64,000 nucleotides of DNA from Spirosoma montaniterrae (GTDB lineage: Bacteria; Bacteroidota; Bacteroidia; Cytophagales; Spirosomataceae): contig NZ_CP014263.1 of assembly GCF_001988955.1 (NCBI RefSeq), forward strand, positions 4,772,501 through 4,836,500, written 5' to 3'. Numbering within the stretch: the stretch's first letter is position 1; every line of letters begins with the position of its first letter. Shown here piece by piece: positions 17,830-26,555 of the stretch. A model generated the notes under the pieces. The model was not told where the DNA came from. It made no database searches and saw nothing but the letters and a program-made list of their open reading frames with translations. The position numbers were made by a program, and so were the translations under genes.

Positions 17830-18771
17830 CTAACGAACAATTAGCTCTGGAAGTGCTTTCTCCAGCGCGGTCCGACGTGCTTCGTACTGAGGAGGTAATT
17901 TCAGATTTTTGCCTAACTCGGCCACCGGCTCATCAACCGAGAAGCCTGGCGGGTTGGTAGCAATCTCGAACAGAATACCGCCCGGCTCACGGAAATAAAT
18001 GCTATGAAAATAGTTTCGGTCCAGAACAGTGGTAGGCTGAAAACCGGCCTCCATCAACTGTTCGCGGATGGCTAACTGAGTCTCATCGGAGTTGGTCGAG
18101 AACGCGACGTGGTGAACCGACCCTGCTCCCTGCAATGCCCGCACATCGTTTGGCGACACCTGTACATCAACATAGTTGCCGGGGCCACCTGCACCCGCCT
18201 TGAACCGAAATCGTCCCTGCTCCTCTCCTACCAATGTATGCTGCATGGTTTCGGTCAGGAGTTTAACGGTGCGGTCAGGATTGGCTTCATTTAACGTAAC
18301 CGTGTGAAAACCGCGAATGACGTACTCTGCCGGAATGCGACCAGTATTCCAGCCCATACGTTCATCTTCATCGTTGAAAACAAGTTCAATACCGGCACCG
18401 TCGTTGTCGTCAAAACGTAGATACGTTTCCGAAAATCGTTTGTAAGGTCCCGCATACGGAATGCTGCGCTCGTTGAGTCGGTCCATCCAGTATTGCAGCG
18501 CATGAGTTGGCACAGAAAAGGCCGTATACGTTAATTGCCCAACACCTTTGCGCCCACGAGGCAATCCACTGCCATACGGGAAGAACGTCAGAATACTGCC
18601 CGGCGAACCTGTTTCGTCGCCGTAATAGAGATGGTAAACATCGGGAGCGTCGAAATTAACGGTCTTCTTCACAAGCCGCAGGCCCAGAAGATCAGTATAA
18701 AAATCGACATTACGTTGGGTATCACCTGCCAATGTTGTTACATGGTGAAGACCGTTGATGAGTGTTTCCAT
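17830..18771 (-). CDS. Ring-cleaving dioxygenase, glyoxalase/VOC superfamily (MhqO-like)
   Basis: The 313-residue protein is built of two VOC modules. The first starts GLHHVTTLAGD with NVDFYTDLLGLRLVKKTVNFD. The second starts near residue 150 with IRGFHTVTLNEANP, and SVHHVAFSTN and YFREPGGILFEIAT follow. The histidines and the terminal glutamate give the usual metal site. The closest known group is the MhqA/MhqE/MhqO dioxygenases that act on hydroquinones. It is first in the operon dioxygenase-hydrolase-small isomerase-like. Two palindromes upstream (18814-18836) look like an operator. Confidence 0.88.
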   Translation of the reverse strand: METLINGLHHVTTLAGDTQRNVDFYTDLLGLRLVKKTVNFDAPDVYHLYYGDETGSPGSILTFFPYGSGLPRGRKGVGQLTYTAFSVPTHALQYWMDRLNERSIPYAGPYKRFSETYLRFDDNDGAGIELVFNDEDERMGWNTGRIPAEYVIRGFHTVTLNEANPDRTVKLLTETMQHTLVGEEQGRFRFKAGAGGPGNYVDVQVSPNDVRALQGAGSVHHVAFSTNSDETQLAIREQLMEAGFQPTTVLDRNYFHSIYFREPGGILFEIATNPPGFSVDEPVAELGKNLKLPPQYEARRTALEKALPELIVR

Positions 18772-18813
18772 GGTGCTATAAGTGAATTAGGAACCGTTCT
18801 GTTTATTTCGTAC

Positions 18814-18836
18814 AAATGCATTTGATGTATATACAT
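18814..18836. promoter_or_regulatory. Tandem palindromes upstream of the dioxygenase operon (candidate operator)
   Basis: AAATGCATTT (18814-18823) and ATGTATATACAT (18825-18836) are both perfect palindromes, one base apart, 43 bases upstream of the dioxygenase ATG. MhqR-type MarR repressors bind such AT-rich palindromes in front of similar operons. No regulator gene is adjacent, so the binding protein is unknown. Confidence 0.45.
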
Positions 18837-18891
18837 TTAATTTGAGAAAATTGTTTCACAAACGCAGGGGTTCGTCATATTTTTGTGACAC

Positions 18892-19668
18892 TTAATCATC
18901 AAACACCCGCGCCAGTTTTTTCTCCAGGTCTGTCTCTAATTTCGCTAAACCTTCGGCATTGGGCAGATACGTGAGGGCGCGGTGGTGACGCAAGTCGAAC
19001 GGAATATCGCCAACCGATTGCGTAATAGGAATCACAATTTTGCCAAGCGTGTGCGCTACGCCCGTTTCATAAAACACATTTGGGTTGCGGTCTGTGAAAT
19101 CGGTAATAACGGCATGGCTGGTAAAAATCAGGTCGAAAACATCCTGAATCAGGATACTATTATCCCAAATATCGTCGGCTCGTCGGCAATCGATACCGAG
19201 CCGGGAACAAACATTGCGAATGGCCGTGTATGTGCCTGAAAACCGACTCTCGAACGGCATCATAACCGACAGGCGATTTCGTTCGACTACTTTCTCGGGA
19301 ATTCGGAATACGTCGGGCGCAAAGGTAATGGCGCGGTCGGGCTGGGTGGTGTGTACGGTCGATACAAAGGCGGGCGCAATTAGATCAGAACGTCTAATCG
19401 TTGCCTTGCGCAGTTCAACGTATCGCTCGATTTCATAGAGATTGGTATTGCTTTCGCCTATGATTTTCGACAGCACCTGTAAGCTATTACCGTCGTAATC
19501 GTCGTCGCGAAAATCTAAACTTCGCAACAAACGCGGATGATCTTCGACCAGTTCGAGGCAGTTGGTCAGGTGAGCAATACGAAACCAATCGGCTTTGGTA
19601 AACCGTTCACGAATAAACTCGTGCAAGGCAAACAGGCGGGCCGTTCGCTGTTTTGTTGGACGAAGCAT
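18892..19668 (-). CDS. Putative effector with C-terminal TIR/nucleoside-deoxyribosyltransferase-like domain
   Basis: The ATG at 19668 (MLRPTKQRTARLF) gives 258 residues. An upstream TTG at 19707 is less likely. The N-terminal half is helical with a DHPRLLRSLDF stretch. It could be an adaptor or effector-associated domain, but I cannot name it. The C-terminal half has a Rossmann-like pattern: LSVMMPFE, then CRRADDIWDNS, HAVITDFTDRNPNVFYETGVAHTLGK and IPFDLRHHRALTY. The NPNVFYE-G-AHALGK signature occurs in TIR-like and deoxyribosyltransferase-like proteins, some in bacterial immunity, with the glutamate as likely catalytic residue. No signal peptide is present. The gene stands alone behind an AT-rich region with an inverted repeat. 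Function is inference. Confidence 0.7.
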   Translation of the reverse strand: MLRPTKQRTARLFALHEFIRERFTKADWFRIAHLTNCLELVEDHPRLLRSLDFRDDDYDGNSLQVLSKIIGESNTNLYEIERYVELRKATIRRSDLIAPAFVSTVHTTQPDRAITFAPDVFRIPEKVVERNRLSVMMPFESRFSGTYTAIRNVCSRLGIDCRRADDIWDNSILIQDVFDLIFTSHAVITDFTDRNPNVFYETGVAHTLGKIVIPITQSVGDIPFDLRHHRALTYLPNAEGLAKLETDLEKKLARVFDD

Positions 19669-19708
19669 AGAGAAGCTGAAAAAAATGGCGGCAACTTTAT
19701 GATACAAC

Positions 19709-19748
19709 TATAATATAAAGCGCAAGTATATTCAATTTTTATATTATA
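19709..19748. promoter_or_regulatory. AT-rich inverted repeat upstream of the putative effector gene
   Basis: TATAATATAAA (19709-19719) and TTTATATTATA (19738-19748) are perfect 11-base arms 18 bases apart, within a stretch much richer in AT than its surroundings (about 19690-19780). The site begins 40 bases upstream of the effector-like ATG, where a promoter and operator are expected. Confidence 0.4.
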
Positions 19749-19778
19749 ATGATTTATTTTTTGGAAAATAATTAGGAA

Positions 19779-19813
19779 CAAAAAAAAGCCATGCACACGT
19801 GTGGCATGGCTTT
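19779..19813 (-). terminator. Terminator of the NagB-PIG-L gene
   Basis: A perfect 10-base stem (AAAGCCATGC 19785-19794, GCATGGCTTT 19804-19813) with a 9-base loop is followed on the minus strand by T run, 16 bases past the stop codon. Confidence 0.85.
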
Positions 19814-19829
19814 CCTGAAAATTTATTGG

Positions 19830-21827
19830 TTAAAACCGCCAGCGTACAAAAGCTTCCATTGCTTCATACTCGGCCAGGCCAAGCCGGTTATACAGCCCGG
19901 CAGTGGCGCGGTTGCGCTCTTCGGCTCGTTGCCAGAACTCCCGCGAGTCGGTGCCCTGATACACAACCCCATCTTTCTGCGACTGATGCTTGAAAATTCC
20001 CAGCCGCTTTTTCATCACCTGATCGGGCGACATTGGCACGGCCATTTCAATTTCGTGAATGTCCCATTCGGCCCAGGCTCCGCGATAGAGCCATACCCAG
20101 CAGTCTTTCATGAAGTTTTCCGGGGTCGCGTCCGACTGTTTCAATCGCCGAACGGCTTCCAGTACTGCGTCTAAACAAACTTTGTGCGTACCGTGCGGGT
20201 CGGCCAGATCGCCGGCTGCGTAAATCTGGTGCGGCTTGATTTTCTCGATGAGGTCCATCGTTATTCTGACGTCATCTTCACCGAGTGGTTTTTTCTCGAC
20301 TTTACCCGTTTCGTAGAACGGCAGATTCATGAAATGCGCCTGCTCAACGGGTATGCCCACAAATCGGCAAGTCGACTTTGCTTCGCCCATCCGAATCAGG
20401 CCCTTCACATAGCGCACCTCGGCAGTGTCCATTTCAGAGTCCTTTTTCTCGCGCAGATAGGCAGCCGCATCGTTGAAAATCCGGGTAGCTTCGGGGCTTT
20501 CAATGCCGAATCGGGTATTGAAATCAACCACGTAATCAGCAAAGCGCAGGGCTTCGTCGTCGGCCACGGCAATGTTACCGGAAGTCTGGTAGCCTACGTG
20601 AACCTCGTGTCCCTGATCGACCAACCGTTGGAAGGTACCGCCCATCGAGATGATGTCATCGTCAGGGTGTGGGCTGAAAATCAGGCAGCGTTTTCGGGCG
20701 GGTAAAGCACGCTCGGGCCGATTGGTGTCATCGGCGTTGGGTTTGCCCCCTGGCCAGCCTGTAATGGTATGTTGCAGTTGATTGAAAACGTCGATGTTAA
20801 TATCATACGACTGCCCGTACTGCGCCAGCAGGTCGCTCATCCCGTTGTCATTATAATCGCGGTCGGTCAGTTTCAGAATCGGTTTGCCCAGCGTCAGCGA
20901 CAAGTGCGTGACGGCCTTCTTCTTCATCTTATTATCCCATACCACCGAATCGACCAACCACGGCGTTTTCATGCGGGTCAGTTCTGAGGCAGCCGCTTCG
21001 TCGATTACGAACAGCGCGTTCGGGTGCGTTTGGAGGTACGACGCCGGGTTTTGCTCGGTCACGGTGCCTTCTACGGCTCCACGAATAACGGGGGCTTTGC
21101 GTTCGCCCCAGGCCAGCAGCACCACGCGTCGGGCACTGAGAATACTGGCAACGCCCATTGTGATGGCTTTGCGGGGGGTTTTGGGCAACCCACCAAAATC
21201 GTTCGATGCAGCCGCCCGCGTCGAGTTATCGAGCATCATCAGGCGGGTGTGCGAGTTGATAAGCGACCCTGGCTCGTTGAACCCGATGTGGCCATTACCA
21301 CCAATACCGAGCAACTGAAAATCAAGTCCGCCAGCGGCTTCAATTTGAGCTTCGTATTGTTTGGAGAATTCGCCCACTTTATCGGTACGAATCGTACCGT
21401 CGGGAACGTGGTAGTTACCGGCTGGAATATCAACGTGATCGAATAACTGTTCACGCATGAACCGCCAATAACTCTGCAAGGAATCGGGTTCCATCGGATA
21501 GTATTCATCCAGATTGAACGTAACCACATTGCGGAAGCTCAGCCCTTCTTCGCGGTGCATCCGAATCAGTTCGGCATAAACCGTTTTGGGCGATGAGCCA
21601 GTTGCTAATCCCAGCACACAGGGTTTGCCTTCACGTTGCTTCTGGCGAATGAGGTCGGCAATTTCCTCGGCAACAGCCCGGCTGGCTGCTTTAGCGTCGG
21701 CGTAAATGTGTGTCGGAATTTTTTCATACGTGATGGCCGATTGTAGGGGGCCACCGCCGGGGGTAGTGGGCAGCACAGACGAAGGTTGTCCGTCTGGATT
21801 GTCGAGTACTGGAGACTCCGTAATCAT
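19830..21827 (-). CDS. nagB: Glucosamine-6-phosphate deaminase fused to a PIG-L (LmbE) deacetylase-like domain
   Basis: The ATG at 21827 gives 665 residues. A GTG at 21869 would add 14. The N-terminal NagB domain has LGLATGSSPKTVY, the substrate loop VVTFNLDEYYPM and the active-site segment LGIGGNGHIGFNEPGS. It converts glucosamine-6-phosphate to fructose-6-phosphate and ammonia. The C-terminal half begins near residue 380 with the metal-binding motif FSPHPDDDIISMGGT of PIG-L deacetylases. Such fusions of about 640-670 residues are standard in Bacteroidota, and the C-terminal activity is not established. It stands alone with its own terminator. Confidence 0.92.
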   Translation of the reverse strand: MITESPVLDNPDGQPSSVLPTTPGGGPLQSAITYEKIPTHIYADAKAASRAVAEEIADLIRQKQREGKPCVLGLATGSSPKTVYAELIRMHREEGLSFRNVVTFNLDEYYPMEPDSLQSYWRFMREQLFDHVDIPAGNYHVPDGTIRTDKVGEFSKQYEAQIEAAGGLDFQLLGIGGNGHIGFNEPGSLINSHTRLMMLDNSTRAAASNDFGGLPKTPRKAITMGVASILSARRVVLLAWGERKAPVIRGAVEGTVTEQNPASYLQTHPNALFVIDEAAASELTRMKTPWLVDSVVWDNKMKKKAVTHLSLTLGKPILKLTDRDYNDNGMSDLLAQYGQSYDINIDVFNQLQHTITGWPGGKPNADDTNRPERALPARKRCLIFSPHPDDDIISMGGTFQRLVDQGHEVHVGYQTSGNIAVADDEALRFADYVVDFNTRFGIESPEATRIFNDAAAYLREKKDSEMDTAEVRYVKGLIRMGEAKSTCRFVGIPVEQAHFMNLPFYETGKVEKKPLGEDDVRITMDLIEKIKPHQIYAAGDLADPHGTHKVCLDAVLEAVRRLKQSDATPENFMKDCWVWLYRGAWAEWDIHEIEMAVPMSPDQVMKKRLGIFKHQSQKDGVVYQGTDSREFWQRAEERNRATAGLYNRLGLAEYEAMEAFVRWRF

Positions 21828-22007
21828 ATGCTCTGCGGAGAAATGGTAAGACGCTGCAAAGTACGGCACTTATCGGTTACGGGGGATTACGGAACCGTGA
21901 AAAAACCAGAGAAATGCAACAATTTGGGTTGCCGAATATCCCGCCCCGCTTTCCATTCGCCCCTGTATTTGCAGTTTACCCCGAAATGATGCAGTTCATC
22001 CCTTCAA

Positions 22008-22040
22008 TTTGCAGGAGGTGGTTTTGGGCAGTTAGGTTTG
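22008..22040 (+). promoter_or_regulatory. Candidate promoter of the DUF2141 gene (TTTG-N21-TAGGTTTG)
   Basis: TTTG at 22008-22011 and TAGGTTTG at 22033-22040 fit the Bacteroidota -33/-7 pair with a 21-base spacer. The predicted start is about 50 bases before the ATG. The rest of the 272-base gap 21828-22099 shows nothing else I can name. Confidence 0.55.
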
Positions 22041-22099
22041 CATCGTTGGTCGACACAAACGGCTGACGTCAACACGAACCAGTCAAAATCAAACACATC

Positions 22100-22549
22100 A
22101 TGAAAACGCTCGTAAATCTCATTGCTGTTGCTTTTTTCTTCGCCAGTTCATTTGCTTTCGGTCAAACGACCAGTTCAACCGTTACCGGCAAGACCTACAC
22201 GCTGACGGTTGTGATTCCCGGCTTTGACCACCGCAACGGTAATCTGCGCGTAGGCATCGCCAACAGCGAACAAACATTTAGTGGCGAATCATTTAAATCG
22301 CAGGTCGTGGCAGTACCAGCGTCGGGTGGGGCGAAGGTCACGTTTGAGGGCCTTCCTGCCGGGCGGTATGCCGTGCGTATGATGCAGGATTTGAATGGTA
22401 ATAACCAGATGGACTATAATGGATCAATGCCTACTGAGCCGTTTGGTTTCTCGAACATTACCATGCTGATGGGGCCACCCAGCTTCGGCCAAAGCGCGTT
22501 CGACCTCAACGAAAATAAGACAATTGAAGTCAGTCTGATGGAGATGTAG
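22100..22549 (+). CDS. DUF2141 domain secreted protein
   Basis: The 149-residue protein has a signal peptide (MKTLVNLIAVAFFFASSFAFGQ) and a beta-sandwich of DUF2141 type: NGNLRVGIANSEQTF, FEGLPAGRYAVRMMQDLNGNNQMD and EPFGFSN. Family members are small exported proteins of unknown role. The ATG at 22100 is preceded by a Bacteroidota-type promoter. It precedes an exported M48 peptidase on the same strand, but that gene has its own -7 element, so co-transcription is uncertain. Confidence 0.88.
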   Translation: MKTLVNLIAVAFFFASSFAFGQTTSSTVTGKTYTLTVVIPGFDHRNGNLRVGIANSEQTFSGESFKSQVVAVPASGGAKVTFEGLPAGRYAVRMMQDLNGNNQMDYNGSMPTEPFGFSNITMLMGPPSFGQSAFDLNENKTIEVSLMEM

Positions 22550-22570
22550 TCTGCGTTCTCAATAAACCTT

Positions 22571-22598
22571 TTTGGGGGTTTCATAGTCAATAGGTTTG
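22571..22598 (+). promoter_or_regulatory. Candidate promoter of the M48 peptidase gene
   Basis: TAGGTTTG at 22591-22598 is an exact TAnnTTTG match, 40 bases before the ATG. TTTG at 22571-22574 is the nearest -33 candidate with a spacing of 16, shorter than usual. Confidence 0.45.
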
Positions 22599-22638
22599 AT
22601 GGATTTGCTATTTGTGGCCCATCCTTATCCAACCAACT

Positions 22639-23400
22639 ATGACTATGAAACGCATCGCGAGCATACTGTTTATTCTGTGCGGGATGTCCACGCTAACCAC
22701 CGCCCAGATTGACCCCCGGCTGATTCAGGCCGGTATCGACGCCATTAGTTCGATAACAATAACCGACAAACAGATAGCCGAGTATTCGCGGCAGGCCGTT
22801 CGGCAAATGGACGCCAAATACCCTGTAGCCGGGCCAAACGACCCTTACACACAACGCCTGAACCGGATTGTGGCCCGGCACCGGAACGTGGGTGGTATCC
22901 CAATCAATTACAAGGTTTATAACGTAAAAGACGTTAATGCCTTCGCTACCGCCGATGGCAGCGTTCGGGTGTTTAAAGGGCTGATGGACTTGATGACCGA
23001 TGCTGAGATTTTGTCGGTTATTGGGCATGAAATTGGTCACGTAGCCAACAAAGACTCGCGTGATGCCATGAAAGCGGCCTTGCGTCGGTCGGCCATTCGG
23101 AATGGGCTGGCGTCGCGGTCGGGGGCTGTGGGTGAGTTGGCCCGGTCGCAGATTGGCGCAGCAGCCGACTACTTCGCCGGGGCCAAATTCAGCCGCGATC
23201 AGGAAACCGAAGCCGACGATTATAGCTATGCTTTCCTGAAACGCTACGGCTATCCTGTCATACCACTGGCAACGGCGTTTGAAAAACTATCCAAACAGGG
23301 CGGAGGCAACGTTCCGGCGTTTCTCTCGACCCACCCCGACAGCCGCACCCGCGCCCAGCGTATTCGCGAACGCGCCCGGCGCGATGGTCTGGCCCGGTGA
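22639..23400 (+). CDS. Exported M48-family zinc metallopeptidase
   Basis: The ATG at 22639 (a second at 22645) gives 253 residues with a signal peptide ending TTAQ. The zinc site is HEIGH with H130, E131 and H134, and the downstream ETEADDYSYAF segment supplies the third ligand. NAFATADGSVRVFKGLMDL and the C-terminal STHPDSRTRAQRI segment are typical of M48 (BepA/LoiP-like) peptidases that act on outer-membrane proteins in the periplasm. The stop codon is directly followed by a large imperfect inverted repeat. Confidence 0.9.
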   Translation: MTMKRIASILFILCGMSTLTTAQIDPRLIQAGIDAISSITITDKQIAEYSRQAVRQMDAKYPVAGPNDPYTQRLNRIVARHRNVGGIPINYKVYNVKDVNAFATADGSVRVFKGLMDLMTDAEILSVIGHEIGHVANKDSRDAMKAALRRSAIRNGLASRSGAVGELARSQIGAAADYFAGAKFSRDQETEADDYSYAFLKRYGYPVIPLATAFEKLSKQGGGNVPAFLSTHPDSRTRAQRIRERARRDGLAR

Positions 23401-23512
23401 GATGGAACGCGGATTTAACGGATGGGACAGATCAACACGGATTTTTTACTGGTGCTGACAGCATTTTTTATCCGTATAAATCCGTGCCATCCGTTAAATC
23501 CGTGTTCCATCC
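23401..23512. repeat. Imperfect long inverted repeat (CGGATTTAACGGAT family)
   Basis: Arms of about 42 bases (from 23401 and ending about 23511) match with about six mismatches and are built of CGGATTTAACGGAT units. It starts one base after the M48 stop. Similar degenerate palindromic units are scattered through intergenic DNA of related genomes. It could fold into a long hairpin and limit read-through into the SDR gene. Confidence 0.65.
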
Positions 23513-23586
23513 CTAACAAAATCTCAGCACAGCCGGTTGTTTCCTCGTGCGTCAATTTCATGCGCACGTTTGCTACTCAACGCTTT

Positions 23587-24453
23587 ATGGAAACAACCGA
23601 ATTTCGGCCCCAATCGGAAGAGATTCCGGGCCAGAAACTCCCCTACCCCGCCCGGCAGTCGGACATGAACCCCGCGCCCGACTCCGACCTCTCGAACTAT
23701 AAACCAGCAGGTAAACTTACCGATCAGGTCGCCATTATTACCGGTGCCGACTCCGGTATTGGTCGCGCCGTGGCTATTGCGTTTGCGATGGAAGGGGCCA
23801 ACGTGGCTATCGTGTACAACGAAAATACCGACGATGCCAAATACACGCAACGGCTGGTAGAAAGCAAAGGTCGCCCATGCCTGGTTATCCAAACCGACCT
23901 TCGGCAGAAAGCTAACTGCGAATCCGCCGTTCGGCAAACGGTTGAGCGGTTTGGTAAGCTGAATATTCTGGTCAACAATGCCGCCTACCAGATGGCACAG
24001 CAAAACGTAGAAGATATTTCGGAAGAACAGCTCCGGCGAACGTTTGATACCAATATTCTGGCGTATTTCTTCATGGCGCAGGCCGCCTTGCCCCATCTGC
24101 ATGAGAACGACGCTATTGTGAACACAGGTAGCATCGTGGGTATAGTGGGCAACCCAATTCTGGTAGACTACTGTGCTACGAAGGGAGCCATTCATGCCTT
24201 CACCAAATCGTTGGCAATACAGTTGGGCGAACGCAAAATACGCGTTAACTGTGTAGCCCCCGGCCCCGTCTGGACGCCCAACATTCCCGGCACCATGCCC
24301 AAAGACGAAGTCGAAAATTTTGGTCATGAAGTAGCACTTGCCCGACCCGGCCAACCCGAAGAACTGGCACCGGCTTATGTGCTGCTGGCATCGTCGGATG
24401 GTAGTTTCATGACGGGTAGTATTGTTGAAGTCACGGGTGGAAAGCTGGGCTGA
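23587..24453 (+). CDS. SDR family oxidoreductase (YhxC/general-stress-protein-39 type)
   Basis: I take the ATG at 23587, giving 288 residues, because the start METTEFRPQSEEIPGQKLPYP matches this subgroup. The frame is open further upstream. The N-terminal tail of about 45 residues precedes the Rossmann fold with TGADSGIG (52-59). The NNAA motif and the catalytic set S182, Y195 and K199 are intact, and APGPVWTP follows. Members reduce carbonyls with NAD(P)H, and several are induced by general stress. It opens a five-gene run, only 3 bases before the next gene. Confidence 0.9.
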   Translation: METTEFRPQSEEIPGQKLPYPARQSDMNPAPDSDLSNYKPAGKLTDQVAIITGADSGIGRAVAIAFAMEGANVAIVYNENTDDAKYTQRLVESKGRPCLVIQTDLRQKANCESAVRQTVERFGKLNILVNNAAYQMAQQNVEDISEEQLRRTFDTNILAYFFMAQAALPHLHENDAIVNTGSIVGIVGNPILVDYCATKGAIHAFTKSLAIQLGERKIRVNCVAPGPVWTPNIPGTMPKDEVENFGHEVALARPGQPEELAPAYVLLASSDGSFMTGSIVEVTGGKLG

Positions 24454-24456
24454 TCC

Positions 24457-24996
24457 ATGACCGACATTCGCGCCATTCTCCAGACTGACCTCGTTACCGA
24501 ACCTACCCGGCATGTTCTGACCGAGCGGTTAAACGCACCCCGGCGACAGCCTGCGTTTTTTACGGCAGATGAATTCGCGCTGCTTCGGGCCATTTGTGAC
24601 CGGCTGATTCCGCAGGACGACCGGTCTGATGCTGAGCGCGTCGACATTGCCGGTGGCATAGATGAGCGGTTGACCGAAAACAAATCGAACGGCTGGCGTT
24701 ACGACGAGATGCCCCCCGACCGCGATGCCTACCAACTGGGTCTGCGCGGTATCAACCAAAGCGCGGAATTAGTATTCGGTAAGCCATTTGTAGCGCTGTC
24801 AACGGAGCAGCAAGACAGTGTGCTGAAAGCAGTTCAGGCATTGGACTCGCCCGATAGCGCGTGGCAAACGTTACCCGCCGACCGTTTTTTTGAGGAATTA
24901 CTGGCGGAAGCCGTTGAAAACTACTACAGCCACCCGCTGGCGCAGGCCGAAATCGACTACGTTGGTTTTGCCGATGCGAAGGGCTGGGAACTGTAA
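24457..24996 (+). CDS. Gluconate 2-dehydrogenase subunit 3 family protein
   Basis: The 179-residue protein has the family pattern: FFTADEFALLRAICDRLIPQDD, the FFEELLAEAVENYYSHPLAQ helix and a C-terminal WEL. In characterised systems this small subunit partners a GMC oxidoreductase and often carries a Tat signal. None is visible here, so the complex may be cytoplasmic. It sits 3 bases after the SDR gene and 11 bases before the GMC gene. Confidence 0.88.
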   Translation: MTDIRAILQTDLVTEPTRHVLTERLNAPRRQPAFFTADEFALLRAICDRLIPQDDRSDAERVDIAGGIDERLTENKSNGWRYDEMPPDRDAYQLGLRGINQSAELVFGKPFVALSTEQQDSVLKAVQALDSPDSAWQTLPADRFFEELLAEAVENYYSHPLAQAEIDYVGFADAKGWEL

Positions 24997-25007
24997 CGTA
25001 CACTTAT

Positions 25008-26555
25008 ATGACCTACGACGCGGTGGTTATCGGAACGGGAGCCGGAGGTGCTCCCCTATTGGCTCGACTGGCAAAGGCCGGGTTGCGCGTGGTGGCCCTC
25101 GAAGCCGGAAAATTCTGGAAGCCAGCGCAGGACTTCGCCACCGACGAACGCGCACAGGACAAGCTGTTCTGGAACGACGAACGATTAACGGCGGGCAACG
25201 ATGCGCTGGCATTTGGCAACAACAACTCTGGCACGGGCGTAGGCGGATCTACGCTGCATTACACGGCCTACACCCCCCGCGCCCAACCCGACGACCTCCG
25301 TATTCGTTCCGAATTTGATGTTGGCGAAGACTGGCCTATCGACTTTACCGATCTCGAACCCTATTACGATGAAGTAGAGCAGTTTCTCGGTGTATCGGGA
25401 CCATCGCCATACCCGTGGGGACCGGTTCGCAAACGGGGTTACGCACTGGGGCCGTTGCCCGTCAACAAGGCGGGGCGGCTCATGGAACAAGGTTGCCGGA
25501 CGCTGGGCATACGAACCTCGCCAGCCGCCAATGCAGCGTTATCGGCAAGCTATTATCAGGATGGCGTTGGACATCGGCCCGCGTGTATCAACCGGGGTTT
25601 TTGCCAGGCTGGTTGCCGCAACGGTGCCAAAGCCAGTATGGACGTTACGTACATTCCGCTGGCTATGCACTACGGGGCCGAGATTCGCCCGGAATGTTTT
25701 GTGACCCAGTTTCGTAGAGACGCTTCGGGCAAAATCAGCGAAGTAATTTACGTGCGAAACGGTCAGGAAGAGCGGTTGCATTGCAAGAACGTATTCCTGT
25801 GCGCCGGAGCCATTGAAACGCCCCGGCTCCTGCTCCTGAACGGCATCGCCAACAGCAGCGGGCAGGTAGGCCGCAACCTGATGGCACACACGGCTCTTCA
25901 AATCTGGGGCGAATTTGACGACGATATACAGCCATTTAAAGGCATTCCGGGTGCGGTCATATCAGAAGATACGCACCGGCCCGCTCAGCGGTTCGGCGTT
26001 CCGACCGACTTTGTTGGAGGCTATCTGCTCCAGTCTATTGGTGTTATGCCGGTTACGTATCTAAGCCAACTGGCACGAGGGCGTGGGCTGTGGGGAGCCG
26101 ACCTGAAGCGAGCGGCTGCGGCCTACAATCATGTGGCGGGTATAAACATTCTGGGCGATTGCCTGCCCTACGCCCACAACTACATCGAACTGTCGGACGA
26201 GAAAGACAGCCGTGGGCTTCCGAAGCCGCGCGTTTACTTTTCCAATGGCGAAAATGAAGAACGTATGACTGCCCATGCCGATCAGATTATGCGGCAAATC
26301 TGGGAGGCTGCCGGAGCCAGAAACGTGTGGGCATTTCCGCGCAATGCGCATGTAATTGGCACCTGCCGCATGGGCCACGATCCCGATACGTCGGTGGTAA
26401 ACGCCGATGGACGGGCGCACGATATTCCGAATCTGTACATCAGCGATAATTCAACGTTTCCGAGTGCGCTCAGTGTAAACCCTGCCCTAACCATCATGGC
26501 ACTGGCCCTGCGAACAGCAGACAAATTTTTAATGAGTGAAAGAGCGAAAGAGTGA
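25008..26555 (+). CDS. GMC family FAD-dependent oxidoreductase
   Basis: The 515-residue protein begins with the FAD loop GTGAGG (9-14). It has the GMC signature GVGGSTLHYTAYTPR, a cysteine-bearing segment NRGFCQAGCRNGAKAS, and the C-terminal HVIGTCRMG, DNSTFPSALSVNPALTIMAL region with the catalytic His and Asn. It probably oxidises a sugar or polyol hydroxyl with subunit 3 as partner. No signal peptide is visible. The last seven residues (MSERAKE) and the stop are encoded by the left arm of an inverted repeat, which suggests the repeat replaced the original 3' end. Confidence 0.9.
   Translation: MTYDAVVIGTGAGGAPLLARLAKAGLRVVALEAGKFWKPAQDFATDERAQDKLFWNDERLTAGNDALAFGNNNSGTGVGGSTLHYTAYTPRAQPDDLRIRSEFDVGEDWPIDFTDLEPYYDEVEQFLGVSGPSPYPWGPVRKRGYALGPLPVNKAGRLMEQGCRTLGIRTSPAANAALSASYYQDGVGHRPACINRGFCQAGCRNGAKASMDVTYIPLAMHYGAEIRPECFVTQFRRDASGKISEVIYVRNGQEERLHCKNVFLCAGAIETPRLLLLNGIANSSGQVGRNLMAHTALQIWGEFDDDIQPFKGIPGAVISEDTHRPAQRFGVPTDFVGGYLLQSIGVMPVTYLSQLARGRGLWGADLKRAAAAYNHVAGINILGDCLPYAHNYIELSDEKDSRGLPKPRVYFSNGENEERMTAHADQIMRQIWEAAGARNVWAFPRNAHVIGTCRMGHDPDTSVVNADGRAHDIPNLYISDNSTFPSALSVNPALTIMALALRTADKFLMSERAKE

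Noticed and set aside
23524..24513. Open frame of 329 residues antisense to the SDR gene
   Set aside because: The composition (His/Asn/Gly-rich without domains) and full overlap with a clear SDR gene mark it as a shadow.
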